Shown: positions 34,069 to 44,640 of the stretch, in pieces
Layout of the letters: every line of letters starts with the position of its first letter
Position numbering within the stretch: the stretch's first letter is position 1
NCBI GenBank assembly: GCA_037447655.1
Contig: JBBHKE010001438.1
Location: 194,810 to 250,669 of the forward strand
DNA: 55,860 nucleotides
Reading direction: 5' to 3'
From: Zygnema cylindricum
Taxonomy: Eukaryota > Streptophyta > Zygnematophyceae > Zygnematales > Zygnemataceae
The notes under the pieces: model-generated
What the model was told of the DNA's origin: nothing
What the model saw: the letters and a program-made list of their open reading frames with translations, nothing else
Databases searched by the model: none
Made by a program: the position numbers and the translations under genes

Positions 34069-35184
34069 TTATCTCTTTCCTATTTTCTTGTCGGCCAACA
34101 TACTACATACACTATCTCCTAGTGTTCGATTCAACCTCTCGGCTAACCCAATTTGTTCCGGGTTATATGGTACAGTTTTTTGGTGATGCACTCTCTCATC
34201 TCTCAGATATTCCTTAAACTGGTTAGAGGTATATTCCCCCCCATTATCACTCCCTATCCTTTTAATGGGAGTTTCATGCAACTTCTCACTCCAGGCTTTA
34301 TATTCTTTGAAGTAAGTTGATGCTTCAGACTTTGTTCTCAGAAAATAGACTCTAGAGTACCTAGACCAGTTATTGATTATTGTCATCATAAACCTCTTTC
34401 CTCCAACTGAAGGTACTTTTGCAGGTCCCCAAATATCTGTGTGGACCAAATCTAACACTTTCTCACCTCTATATGTGGCGGCTTTGGGAAAGGGAAGTCT
34501 GTGAGCCTTACCTTGAGCACAACCACTACAATCATCCATCATTTCATTATCCCCAAACTGAATGCCTTCTACTACCCCAAGCTTTTTCATTTCCCTCAAC
34601 CTATCAAAATGCACATGCCCCAACAGCTTATGCCAAATCATCATCTTAGGAACACCAACATAATAAGCATTATTCTTTTCATTACTCAGGTTGAGCCTAA
34701 ACATTCCTTGGCTACCCTTATCTGCCGTGAAAAAAACTTCATCCCCATACTTAGATGTAAAGACTCCTTTTTGAGTGAAGGTATCAAACTCTTTGTCATC
34801 TAACACAGACGTAGAGACAAGATTTTTACTCAGCTGAGGAATGTAGAGTACATCTGAGAATGTAAGTATAGAAGTCTTACCCTCCACTAAGACTTTTAGA
34901 TCTACTGATCCCACTAGATCTGTAGTAACTCTTCTCCCATCCCCATACTCTATCTCTACAGTAGGGATTTTCCTTAACTTAGTGAAGAGTTTTTTATCAC
35001 GACACATATGCATGGATGCACCTGAGCCGATAATCCATCCTTCCGATGGAGCTTCCCGAATTGCTCCAAGGGCACACTTCTGTCTTCGAGGGATCTCCTT
35101 CTCCTCCAGACTCTCGTCAAGAAGAAGCTCCCCATCCTCCTCAGAGGACTCATCCTCGGTTTCTCCTGTCACTTTTGTAACCAC
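34069..35184 (-). pseudogene. G protease, GAG-pre-integrase and integrase core
   Basis: 371 codons. The protease site reads WIIGSGASMHMC: the catalytic Asp of DSG is Gly, which should abolish cleavage. Zinc region WHKLLGHVHFD then CSGC. Integrase HTDIWGP, GSDNGGEY (Arg to Gly just before the Asp) and GLAERLNRT. The frame ends in KKIGKR before a frameshift. Confidence 0.86.
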
Positions 35185-35706
35185 AAGTGTTTTTTTCTTC
35201 CCTCCGAAAGAACCCCCTCCACGGTTCTATTGGCCCCTCAGCTCTATTCCCCCATCGGTCCTCGCTTGCTGCTAGAGCTTGAATGGTGTTTCCTCCTCTT
35301 CTAATCTCCATTGTGTTTTCCTGCACAAGTATCATCCTGACCACTTTGTTCCATTTCTATGAACTATCACGCATTTCCTGTACTCTTCTCGAACTCATCT
35401 GGTAACTTCATGATAAGAGTGTTAACTTTCATTTTCATTGTACGTGTCCACCCGGCACTTTCCATTTCCATGTACAAACTAGAAAGATCATTACATTAAT
35501 CTAACATCTTTCCTCCTTTGTAAGTGTAACTCACTAGCTTTTGCTCAGCCAACTAGAGCTCATGAATAGTTCCAGCTCTATAAATCTCCACCAAACTCAC
35601 CCACAACTCCTCGGCCTTGTAAATGTGAAGATGAGGAGTGGCCAAAGCTTGAGTGAGATGCCCGAGAATGAAGTTCTTGGCAGCCATGTTTACATCCTCC
35701 CACATT
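35150..35706 (-). pseudogene. G gag C-terminal part, broken
   Basis: Reads MILVQENTMEIRRGG and beyond in one frame. Codons at 35345-35706 match the capsid region of H with stops. The basic linker and zinc knuckle seen in D and H are reduced or lost. Ends at TGAGT (35707-35711), the TSD of H. Confidence 0.75.
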
Positions 35707-35784
35707 TGAGTTGTAGAAATTAATGGTTTTGAGTATTTTCTAAGTCTGAATAGAAAGAAAGAAGCCGAGGCAGTCTACCTCTAA

Positions 35785-35838
35785 CTTCTCTCTCCAACTC
35801 TCAAACTTGTCGCAGTCACTGAGAAATTGGAGAGGAAG
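35785..35838 (+). other. LTR hairpin with conserved 16-nt core (H 5' LTR)
   Basis: CTTCTCTCTCCAA pairs with TTGGAGAGGAAG around core ACTTGTCGCAGTCACT (35805-35820); the outer CTCTA/TAGAG extends it. Confidence 0.75.
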
Positions 35839-35916
35839 CTAGAGCCATGGCTACCTAGGCTATCCTGAGGTTTACGGGAAATTTATATTAGTCTATGGAT
35901 TAATTACTAAAAGGTA

Positions 35917-35998
35917 TGTGCCGGCGACAGGATTTGATCCTGGTACCTGCCGGCCGTCAGAGTGTAGATAGCCGGTAGCCTTAGCCGTTAAGTCTAGA
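35917..35998 (-). promoter_or_regulatory. tRNA-like A/B-box block, antisense to element H (5' LTR)
   Basis: Minus strand: A-box-like CTTAACGGCTAAGGC (35978-35992) and B box GGATCAAATCC (35930-35940) in a CAGGATCAAATCCTG T-arm-like hairpin. Confidence 0.75.
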
Positions 35999-36382
35999 AG
36001 TAGTGTTACATAGTATATAGTACGATAATGATTTAAACATGTACACATAGGATAAATCAATTAACTATAACTGTTAACGGGATACATCGATATGGTAGTG
36101 TAAAAGTACGAATTGCGGTACGGATAAGAAATCAATACCGCGCATTGATTTCGTAAGCGAAACAAATACCGCGCATGTATTTATTACGGCTACGATCAAA
36201 TACGAGTTTAATCGGACGGCCGGAAATTGCGCCGAGATCGCGGAAGGAGAATTCGGCGGTTTGTGGGCAGCGCCACATCGTATGACACGTGGCGATGTAA
36301 CATTGGAGCGCGGCATCTCCGAGGATTAGAGGAGCGAATCCGGATATTCCACGTGTGGACATTTAGGCCATGTCGTACAATG

Positions 36383-36425
36383 TCCGTACATAAAGTACAC
36401 CGGCAGCTGTACTTTTGTGTACGGA
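36383..36425 (+). promoter_or_regulatory. GTAC inverted repeat in U3 (H 5' LTR)
   Basis: TCCGTACATAAAGTAC pairs with GTACTTTTGTGTACGGA; TGATTGG (inverted CCAAT) follows near 36435. Confidence 0.7.
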
Positions 36426-36738
36426 ACTGTAATCTGATTGGTCCGTACATCAGTAGAAAGAGTCTGTGAGAGAGATATGACTTAGAAAAAATTAGAAGAT
36501 AGGACCCTCTCTCCCACAGAGCTTCTGTACAAAAGGTCAACTTTGACCCTCCATAACTTACTGCTCAGGGGAGCAAATTCAGAGATTCTTTTTGCTATCA
36601 TCTCAGGGGAGTCTTGCCTCCACAAAGGTGCAGGTAGTCAGGGTTTTTGTTTACGAGGGTGGCAGTTATTTTTGCTGAAACACAAAGGGGTCAGAATTAT
36701 CCTAGAGGCTTCTTGGAAGCTGTCCACTCTAAGGACTT

Positions 36739-38282
36739 ATGGAGGTCTCAGAGTTTCAGGTTATGGGCCCACCCTCTAAGGTACCAATCTTTAATGGAAC
36801 TGGCTTCATATACTGGGAAAGTATGATGATAGGAGCTCTATGCGAAAAAAGATTTTGGGGGATAGTGATGGACGGTTGGGGCGTCCATCAAGTCTTGGAA
36901 TTCCTCCAGGGTTTGGAGGAACCAGATTCACTAGGAAAGAGGATTCACCTTCAACGGAGGAAACAAAAGAAGGAGAGGTTGTAGACAAAGGAAAGGAGAA
37001 GGAGACGACCACACCAATAGCAACTGGTTCGACATTCTTGTCACCTATTCCGAGGATTGAGGAGAATGATACTGAAACCTGGGACTTCAACAATATGGCG
37101 GCAAAGCACTTCATCCTACGCCATCTCACTCAAGGACTTGCATGTCCTCATTTGCAGGTAGAAAGGGCATCCGATCTTTGGATGGCTCTCATAGAGATGT
37201 ACCGAAGTGGTACGATTCAGCAACAACAGTTGGCTGATCAGAAAGTTAACGAGTATGTATACAAAGGGGGAAATATGTTGGATTTTTGCAATGAGTTTGC
37301 TACACTCTTCATGGAGCTAGAGAGTGCGGGAAAAGTTTTTAGTGAAAAAGAAAAGGTTAACTGTTTACTGATGAAGTTACCTGATGAGTTCGAGAACATA
37401 GTCAACCGTGTGCAGGACTTGCCGGACTCAAGGTGGATATGGAACTCAGTGGTAGGGATGATTCTCGTTCGAGAGAATACGATTGAGATCCGAAGGGGAG
37501 GAAAGAGTGGCCAAGCCTTGGCAACAGCGACCGATTGGAGGAACAAGGATTCACGGAAACCGGTCGGAATCTATAGGGGGAGGGAGCAGAATAATGAGGT
37601 TGACGAGTTCGAACCAAGGGCTCCCAAAGGTTTATGTCATTTTTGTAACAAACCGGGGCACTATATGGCAGAGTGCACTAATCTAACCAAGCTTCGGTTA
37701 AAGGAGGGGCAGACCGGTGGTACCCCGAGAAGAAAGAAAAAGGCCCTTGTCACACAGGTACTTGAGGCAGAATCCGAGGACGAGGACGATGAGCTCCTTT
37801 TGGATGAGGAGTTGGAGGCGAAAAATGAGGTTAAAATTCCACGAAGGCAGAAATGTGTTTACGGTGGATTGAAAGGTGAAGCAGGCTAGATTATAGATTC
37901 AGGTGCCTCCATGCACATGTGTAAGGATAGGCACCTGTTCAATAAGATAAGAAAGATTCCCACCGTAGAGATAGAGTACGGGGATGGGAGGATAGTCACC
38001 ACTACTCTTGTAGGATTGGTAGATGTGAAAGTGTTAGTAGAAGGAAAGACATCCATATTAACATTCTCCGATGTATTGTTTATTCCGTAGCTGAACAAAA
38101 ACCTTATTTCTACATCTATATTAGATGATAAGGGTTTTTTCACTACCAGTAGGGAAGGAGTCTTTACTGCTAGTTTTGAGGAGGATGTCTATTTCATTGC
38201 TGAGAAAGGTAGCCATGGGATGTTTAGGCTGATCTTAAGTAATGAAACGAAGAAACTTTATTAAAGTGGTGTTCATGAAATT
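36739..38282 (+). pseudogene. H gag and protease, broken
   Basis: Starts MEVSEFQVMGPPSKVPIFNG in the LTR and shifts frame near 36860. It continues at 36840-37889 with the capsid region, the zinc knuckle CHFCNKPGHYMAEC and an acidic tail. The protease motif is read as TAG-IIDSGASMHMC (stop at 37887-37889 where J has Trp). More stops: TAG near 38088 (Glu in J) and TAA near 38262. Confidence 0.87.
36759..36770 (+). promoter_or_regulatory. H primer-binding site
   Basis: GGTTATGGGCCC, extended by ACC, directly after the LTR; translated as part of QVMGPP. Confidence 0.9.
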
Positions 38283-39474
38283 ATGATGTGGCATAAGAGG
38301 CTTGGGCATGTGAATCTAGATAAGTTAAGAGAGATGAAAAAGATGGGTGTGGTGGAAGGGATTCAGTTCAGTGAGAGTGATGATATAAGTGATTGTAGTG
38401 GATGTGCTCAAGGTAAAGCACACAAATTACCCTTTCCTAAAACAGCCACCTATAAGGGAGAAAAAAATTCTAGATCTAGTACACACAGATATTTGGGGAC
38501 CAGCTAGAGTGCCCTTACCGGGGGGGAAGAGATTTATGATGACTATGATTGATGATTGGTCTCCGTATTCCCGGGTGTATTTTTTGAAAAACAAGTCAGA
38601 AGCTCAGGATTGTTTTAGACAATATAAAGCATGGAGCGAAAAACTCCATGAAACTCCAATCAAGAGAATACGGAGTGACAATGGTGGAAAGTATGCTTCT
38701 AACCAGTTTGAGGATTTTATGAGGGAAGATGGGGTCCAACACCAAAAGACAATTCCAGAAAACCCGGAACAGAATGGGGTGGCTGAAAGGTTAAATAGAA
38801 CACTAAGTGATAGTGCTAGAAGTATGTTGTCGGATAAAAAGATAGGAAAAAGGTTTTGGGCAGAAGCAATGAACTGTGCTAATTACCTCAAGAATAGAGT
38901 TCTTACTTCAGCTATAAAAGATCAAACACCTTATGAGAGATGGACAGGCCGGAAACCAGACATATCTCACTTAAAGGTTTTCGGCAGTCAAGTGTTCAGT
39001 CTAGATACTGATCGGTCCAATTGGAAGCTAGATCCTAAAGTAAAACCGGGATACTTATTAGGATATGATGAAGATGTTAAAGGATATAGAGTTTATGATC
39101 TAAAAAGGGAAGATATAATCTTAGTAAAGCATCTAGTAGTTATGGATGAAGGAAAGTTTGTGGATCCCTTCAAATATACGAAGTTAGTAAAAATCAGATT
39201 TGAGTCAGAAAATTCCGATGACTTTGAGCTTCCTAACTACCCAGGTTTTAGAGAAGATGACATTCTTGCAGGTACAAATAAGACCGAAAAGGACTCGGCT
39301 GTGGAAACTCCAGTGACAACTCTACTCGAAGCGGAAGACGTGGTGGAAATTGATTCGGAATCAAGGGATAGGGGAGAAGTCGAGTTTGTTCGAAAGAATC
39401 CACGAGAACCATCTATTCCAGCCTCAGATTTTGAAGGGGGGTGGAGAAGTAGCAAAATACTGCAAGAAAAATAG
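38283..39474 (+). pseudogene. H GAG-pre-integrase and integrase
   Basis: MMWHKRLGHVNLDKL then CSGC, a frameshift in an A-run at about 38461-38467, then one frame to 39474. DDE motifs: HTDIWGP, RSDNGGKY, GVAERLNRT. The integrase C-terminus keeps KVFGSQVFSLD, GYDEDVKGYRVYDL and an acidic linker, and the frame ends at TAG after SSKILQEK. Confidence 0.88.
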
Positions 39475-41096
39475 GTTATTAACAAGGTAACTAAACATCT
39501 CATCAAGATGAACCTCAAACTTATGGAGAGGCGATGACTTGTCCCGAAAGACACCGGTGGAAGACAACCATCAATGAGGAGATGGCCTCAATTATGGCAG
39601 CCGATACTTGGGAGCTGGTGGATTGTCCACCTAACCGAAAACAAATCGGTTGTAAGTGGGTTTTCAAATTAAAACTGAACCCAGATAGCACAATCGAGCG
39701 CTACAAGGCTCGATTAGTGGCAAAGGGATTTACACAAAAGTAGGGAATTGACTACGAGGAAACCTTTGCCCCAGTCATCAGATTTCCCTATGTTCGCATA
39801 CTTCTCACTCTGGCAGCAGCGTAAGACATGGAAGTGCACCACATGGACATCAAGACAACCTTTTTGCATGGAGAATTGGAAGAGGAGATCTTCATGCGAG
39901 AACCCGAAGGGTTTGTGAAGGAAGGAGAGGAGAGTAAGGTATGCCGGTTGATTAAATCTCTTTATGGTTTGAAACAGGCACCTCGACAATGGAATAAGAA
40001 GCTTGATGAGTTTCTTACCGGTCTTGGATATATTCGGATCAGCTCAGATCACTCAATCTATGTTTTCGAAGATGAGGAAGGTTTTATATGTATTGCAATT
40101 TATGTTGATGATTTGCTTGTTTTAAGTAAATCAATGGAAAAAATTAACAAACTGAAAACCGATCTTAAGGGGAGATTTGAAATGAAGTATATGGGAGAAG
40201 CAAGATATATTTTGGGAATTCAAGTAGAGAGAGACCGAAAAAGGAAAATTATAAGACTGACTCAAAAGGAAGTAATACGGAACATGCTTGAAAAATTTCA
40301 AATAGATAAAGCTAATAGTTGTACAACTCCAATGGAGTTGAAAAAGGGAAGTGAGGGGAGTGAGGAAGAAGGAGTCATAGTCTTAGACGAGGAATTATCT
40401 CCTGATGAACAGAAGTTCATGCAGACTATTCCTTACAGGCAAGTAGTGAGAAGTCTAATCTATTTTATGAATTGTACCCGGCCGGATTTAGCTGCAGCTG
40501 TAGGAGTGTTGAGTAGAAGTCTAAATGCTCCCACTAAGAAGGATTGGGAGGTAGCTAAGAGAGTCCTTAGATATTTGGTAGGAACTAGAGATCTATGGTT
40601 GCATTTGGGTAAGGAGAATACTGACATCACTACTTGGAGTGATGCCAGTTATGGTGATGCTCCGATGAGGAGATGTACTTCTGGATATGTATTATATGTG
40701 GGTGATGGGGCTTGCTGTTGGAGTAGCAAACAACAAAAGGTTATTGCTCAGTCCACCATGGAGGCTGAGTATATGGCCTCTTGCTCTGCTGTAAAAGAAT
40801 TGATGTGGGTCAAGTCTTTGCTTGGTGAGCTTGGTCACCTTAAGAGTGGTTTGCAAAAAATATTTTGTGATAATCAGGCAGCAATCGCTATTTCTGCCAA
40901 TCCTAAACATCATTTTAAAGCCAAACACATGGACATCAGACTCAGCTTTGTTAGAGAAAAAGTAGAAAACAAAATAATCAGTTTAGAGTACAGGCCAGAT
41001 AGTGAGATGGTAGCAGATATGATGACCAAACTTGTGCCTTCCCCTAAGCTAATTTTCTGCAGGGAGAAGTGTGGTCTGAAATTAAAGATTGACTAG
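39475..41096 (+). pseudogene. H reverse transcriptase and RNase H
   Basis: RT N-terminus 39534-39743 stops at TAG in FTQK-stop-GIDYEE (Glu in relatives). After TAA near 39822, one frame of 422 codons runs 39828-41096: HHMDIKTTFLHG, SLYGLKQAPRQW, YVDD, then a complete RNase H with SDASYGD, EAEYMAS, CDNQAA and HMDIR. It ends KCGLKLKID-stop. The last 1.27 kb is intact coding sequence. Confidence 0.9.
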
Positions 41097-41109
41097 AAAA
41101 TAAGGGGAG
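41097..41109 (+). promoter_or_regulatory. H polypurine tract
   Basis: AAAATAAGGGGAG directly before the 3' LTR. The stop codon and tract (GACTAGAAAATAAGGGGAG) are identical in element I. Confidence 0.85.
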
Positions 41110-41182
41110 TGTAGAAATTGATGGTTTTAAGTATTTTCTATGTCTGAATAGAAACAAAGAAGCCGAGGTAGTCTACCTCTAA

Positions 41183-41236
41183 CTTCTCTCTCCAACTCTC
41201 AAACTTGTCGCAGTCACTGAGAAATTGGAGAGGAAG
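41183..41236 (+). other. LTR hairpin with conserved 16-nt core (H 3' LTR)
   Basis: Same arms as the 5' copy; core at 41203-41218. Confidence 0.75.
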
Positions 41237-41314
41237 CTAGAGCCACGGCTACCTAGGCTATTCTCAAGTTTACGGGAAATTTATAATAGGCTAGGGATTA
41301 ATTACTAAAAGGTA

Positions 41315-41396
41315 TGTGCCGGCGGCAGGATTTGGTCCTGGTACCTGCCGGCTGACATATGGTAGATAGCCGGTAGCCTTAGCCGTTAAGTCTAGA
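41315..41396 (-). promoter_or_regulatory. tRNA-like A/B-box block, antisense to element H (3' LTR)
   Basis: Minus strand: A-box-like block at 41376-41390; B box GGACCAAATCC (41328-41338), one base off the 5' copy. Confidence 0.7.
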
Positions 41397-41780
41397 GGTA
41401 CTGTTACATAGTATATAGTACGATATGTATTTATACAGGTACACGTAGGATAAATCATTTAACTATAACTATTAACGGAATACATAGATATGGTATTGTA
41501 AAAGTACGAATTGCGGTACGGATAAGAAATCAATACCGCGCATTGATTTCGTAAGCTAAACAAATACCGCGCATGTATTTATTACGGCTACGATCAAATA
41601 CGAGTTTAATCGGACGGCCGGAAATTGCACCGAGATCGCGGAAGGAGAATTCGGCGGTTTATGGGCAGCGCCACATCGTATGACACGTGGCGATGTAACA
41701 TTGGAGCGCGGCATCTCCGAGGATTAGAGGAGCGAATCCGGATATTCCACGTGTGGACATTTAGGCCATGTCGTACAATG

Positions 41781-41823
41781 TCCGTACATAAAGTACACCG
41801 GCAGCTGTACTTTTGCGTACGGA
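41781..41823 (+). promoter_or_regulatory. GTAC inverted repeat in U3 (H 3' LTR)
   Basis: TCCGTACATAAAGTAC pairs with GTACTTTTGCGTACGGA. Confidence 0.65.
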
Positions 41824-42161
41824 ACTGTAATCTGATTGGTCCGTACATCAGTAGATAGAGTCTGTGAGAGAGATAGGACTTAGGAAAAATTAGAAGATAG
41901 GACCCTCTCTCCCAAAGAGCTTCTGTACAAAAGGTCAACTTTGACCCTCCATAACTTACTGCTCAGGGGAGCAAATTCAGAGATTCTTTTTGCTATCAAC
42001 TCAGGGGAGTCTTGCCTTCACAAGGGTGCAGGTAGTCAGGGTTTTTGTTTGCCAAGGTGGCAGTTTTTTTTGCTGAAACACAAAGGGGTCAGGATTATCC
42101 TAGAGGCTTCTTGGAAGCTGTCCACTCTGAGGACTTATGGAGGTCTCAGAGTTTCATGAGT

Positions 42162-42491
42162 ATCGTTCTCCGTGGTCTTCTCGGTGGCCGCTCGTGGTAC
42201 TGTGGCAATAGGAGTAAGGGGTGTCTCCTTCCCTTTCCCCTTTTCGGACACATTGCTGTCCCCATCATCTACCTCCTCCGCTGAGTGAGCCGTTGCTACA
42301 GGAAACCTTAGTCCTCCAAATCTTGGTGGAGTTCCCGAAGTTGGACGTTTCACTTGTCCACTGACGATACCCCAGTATCGTTTTTCACACAAAGCTCCCA
42401 TCATCTTGGCTTCCCAATAGATGGACCCAGATCCATTGAAGGTGGGCACCCTAGAGGGTGGGCCCATAACATGCAATTCTGTGACCTCCAT
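42162..42491 (-). pseudogene. G gag N-terminal part
   Basis: Starts at the LTR ATG (42491): MEVTELHVMGPPSRVPTFNGSGSIYWEAKMMGALCEKRYWGIVSG, read without long quotation from the translated frame; then FGGLRFPV and an acidic linker. It runs into the TSD of H and continues at 35706 once H is removed. The H in QVM to HVM reflects the mutated first primer-site base. Confidence 0.85.
42460..42471 (-). promoter_or_regulatory. G primer-binding site
   Basis: TGTTATGGGCCC on the minus strand: the first base differs from GGTTATGGGCCC of the other elements. Confidence 0.8.
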
Positions 42492-43244
42492 TGGACTACA
42501 CAATCTTGGAAGCCTCTAGATAGTGTTTAGCTAACCCACTTCAAGCCACAACCACTGTTGCCCATAAAGGCAAAATGACAATTTGACTGCACCCCTGTGT
42601 AGATTGGACTCCTCGAGTCTGTAGCAAAAAGAATCACTAAAAACGGCCAACGAGCCGATTAGTTATAGGGTGGCAAAGATGCCAATTTATACAAACTCTC
42701 AAAGAGAGAGAGGACTATCTACCTGATTTTTCCTGAGTCCTAGTTTTTCCTAGTTCTCTCTGACAACCACTATCTACTGCCTGTACAAACCAATGAGAAT
42801 ACTGTACAATACCAGAAAGTACTACTGCCGATGTACTTTTTGTACGGCCTCTGTACGACAAGGCCATTAGGCGGACGCGTGTCCATTTTCCACTAGTCCG
42901 TACGTTCCTTGGAATTCCCGCGACCGAATGTCATCTCTCCACGTGGCGCTAGGTCATGCCACGTCACTAAATGCCAAAGTGACCATTCCAAGATTTCGGT
43001 GATGATGTGCGCCGTTAGATTTGACGCGCAATGGAATCTCAGCCATAATAAATACTTGTGAAATATTTGTTTCGTTGTCGAAACAAATTGCGCGATATCC
43101 GTTTCAATTTATTACAGTTCTTCGTTTTTTTTTTTTAAACTGTATCTATGCGTGCCGTAAAGAGTTTCAGTTAAATGATTTCTGTATAACACGATAGTTT
43201 AAATATTAATGAAACCCTATATCTCCTAACGAACATCTACGACA

Positions 43245-43307
43245 GACTGGTTAGAGCTAACGGCTACGCCGCGCTCTGCCGGTCGTGGGTTCGAGTCCTG
43301 CTGGACT
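43245..43307 (+). promoter_or_regulatory. tRNA-like A/B-box block, antisense to element G (5' LTR)
   Basis: GACTGGTTAGAGCTAACGGC (D-arm-like) and GGTTCGAGTCC (43288-43298). This is the copy closest to tRNA consensus in the window. Confidence 0.78.
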
Positions 43308-43320
43308 CAACCTTTTGTTG

Positions 43321-43340
43321 AGAGTGACTTAAGTCACTCT
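43321..43340. repeat. Perfect 20-bp palindrome in G LTR (second copy)
   Basis: AGAGTGACTTAAGTCACTCT, identical to 31630-31649. Confidence 0.9.
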
Positions 43341-43362
43341 TTAGTCCTTCTTATGGAGCTGA

Positions 43363-43448
43363 GGCAGCCATGGCTCCATTGCTCTCTCTCTCTTTCAGTG
43401 ACTACAAACAGTATGGGGGCAAGAGAGAAGAGATGGAGGCAGGCTGCC
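43363..43448 (-). other. LTR hairpin (G 5' LTR), variant core
   Basis: Same GGCAG/CTGCC and CTCCAT/ATGGAG arms as the 3' LTR, but the core (43397-43412) has one rearranged step (ACTGTTTGTAGTCACT). Confidence 0.65.
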
Positions 43449-43525
43449 TACATTTTCTTTATATGTTTTCCGCTAATTAATTTAGACCTAGAAAATACAA
43501 TAAAACTACTTATTTCAACAAAGGG

Positions 43526-43590
43526 GAGGAGGTGGAAAAAATCTTTGATCAGATTTATGATAAGTGGGGTGATAAAAGAAATGTGTGATG
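43526..43590 (+). pseudogene. F shortened RNase H remnant, resumed after G
   Basis: Follows the G TSD and aligns with I at about 52100-52165 (IFDQIYDKWGDKRNV against KSLLGFMKSGMLNKICD). Cut at 43590 by J. Confidence 0.65.
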
Positions 43591-43907
43591 TGAAACTCTG
43601 AGACCTCCATAAGTCCTCAGAATGGACAGCTTCCAAGAAGCCTCTAGGATAATCTTGACCCCTTTGTGTTTGAGCAAGAACAACCGCCACCCTGGCAGAC
43701 AAAAACTCTGACCACTTGCACCCGTGTGAAGGCAAGACTCCCTTGAGTCGATAGCACAAAGAATCTCTAAATTTGCTCCCCTGATCAGTAAGTTCCTTTT
43801 TGTACAGAAGCTCTCTAGGAGAGAGGGTCCTATCTCCTAGTTTTTCTAAGTCCTATCTCTCTCACAGACTCTATCTACTGATGTACGGAGCCAATCAAAT
43901 TACACCT

Positions 43908-43948
43908 CCGTACACAAAAGTACAATTGCTAGTGTACTTTGTGTACGG
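43908..43948 (-). promoter_or_regulatory. GTAC inverted repeat in U3 (J)
   Basis: CCGTACACAAAAGTAC pairs with GTACTTTGTGTACGG, nearly perfect; CCAATCAAA lies just before it. Confidence 0.7.
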
Positions 43949-44332
43949 ACACTGTACGACATGGCCTAAAAGTCGTCACATGTCATATCCGGATTCGGTG
44001 CCGTAATCCCCGGAGATACCGCGATCCAACGCAATTTCGCCACGTGTCATTCGATGTGGCGATGACCATAAATTGGCGAAATCCTATTCCGCGATCTCGG
44101 CGTTCATTTTAGCCGTCCGATCAAATTCCCATTTAATCGTAGCCGTAATAAATACGTGCGCAGTATTCTTTTCGCTAAAGAAACAAATGCGCGGTATTCG
44201 TTTCTTATCCGTACCTCAAACCGTACTAATAAATTACTGGATCTATGTATCCCAAAAATAGTTTCAGTTAAACGAATTATCCTACATGGTAAAGTTTAAG
44301 TAAATATCAAAACCTGTTGTATGTAACATTAG

Positions 44333-44411
44333 GTCTAGACTTAACGGTTAAGGCTGCCGGCTACCGGCAGCTTACCGTGCAGTAGGTACTTGGATCAAAT
44401 CCTGGTGGGAA
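44333..44411 (+). promoter_or_regulatory. tRNA-like A/B-box block, antisense to element J
   Basis: GACTTAACGGTTAAGGC (A box) and GGATCAAATCC (44392-44402, B box). Confidence 0.75.
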
Positions 44412-44505
44412 CATATATCTTTTTACTAAATAAACCCCTAACGGTAAATAAACTAATATATATTTCCCGTAAACCTCTGGATAGCCTAGGTAGACATGGC
44501 TATAG

Positions 44506-44559
44506 CTTCCTCTCCAATATCTCAGTGACTGCGACAAGTTTGAGAGTTGGAGAGAGAAG
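44506..44559 (-). other. LTR hairpin with conserved 16-nt core (J)
   Basis: CTTCCTCTCCAA pairs with TTGGAGAGAGAAG around ACTTGTCGCAGTCACT (core 44524-44539, minus strand). Confidence 0.72.
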
Positions 44560-44640
44560 TTAGAGGTAGACTGCCTCGGCTTCTTTCTATATTTCTATTT
44601 AGACCTAGAAAATACTTTAAACGGACCATTAATTTCTACT

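Larger units (their letters stand above)
35712..36758 (+). repeat. H 5' LTR
   Basis: TGTAGAAATTAATGG to CAGAGTTTCA. Contains the gag ATG at 36739. Confidence 0.94.
35712..42156 (+). mobile_element. H: full-length, inactivated copia element
   Basis: LTRs of 1,047 bp each, perfect TSD TGAGT (35707-35711 and 42157-42161), primer site, polypurine tract and all domains. It sits in the gag of G. Gag-pol has two frameshifts and several TAG/TAA stops but every catalytic motif is readable. Sister of J. Confidence 0.95.
41110..42156 (+). repeat. H 3' LTR
   Basis: Same length as the 5' LTR, with scattered substitutions. Confidence 0.94.
30783..43520 (-). mobile_element. G: copia element, host of H
   Basis: LTRs of 1,045 and 1,049 bp, perfect TSD AAGGG (30778-30782 and 43521-43525), a primer site one base off consensus, and all domains in minus orientation. 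H interrupts its gag. Multiple frameshifts make it non-functional. Confidence 0.93.
42472..43520 (-). repeat. G 5' LTR
   Basis: 1,049 bp, TGCAATTCTGTGACC to TTTCAACA on the plus strand. Includes the gag ATG and all LTR modules. Confidence 0.93.
27993..43590 (+). mobile_element. F: gag-only copia derivative, host of G and J
   Basis: 5' LTR 27993-29139, primer site, gag with the same shortened C-terminal frame as element I, interrupted by G (30783-43520). A short resumption at 43526-43590 is itself cut by J. The 3' end is outside the window. Older and more broken than I. Confidence 0.85.
43591..44640 (-). repeat. J 3' LTR
   Basis: TGAAACTCTGAGACC to AATTTCTACT on the plus strand (the terminal CA has become CT). 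Same family as the H LTRs. Confidence 0.9.

Noticed and set aside
36208-36540. 110-codon frame repeated at 41606-41938, and similar pairs at 49519/52574 and 49758/52813
   Set aside because: LTR duplicates in H and I; shadow of the GTAC-rich U3.
43245-43307. Functional tRNA gene
   Set aside because: A and B boxes are good, but I could not close acceptor and anticodon stems, and it recurs at the same LTR position in diverged forms. Called tRNA-like only.
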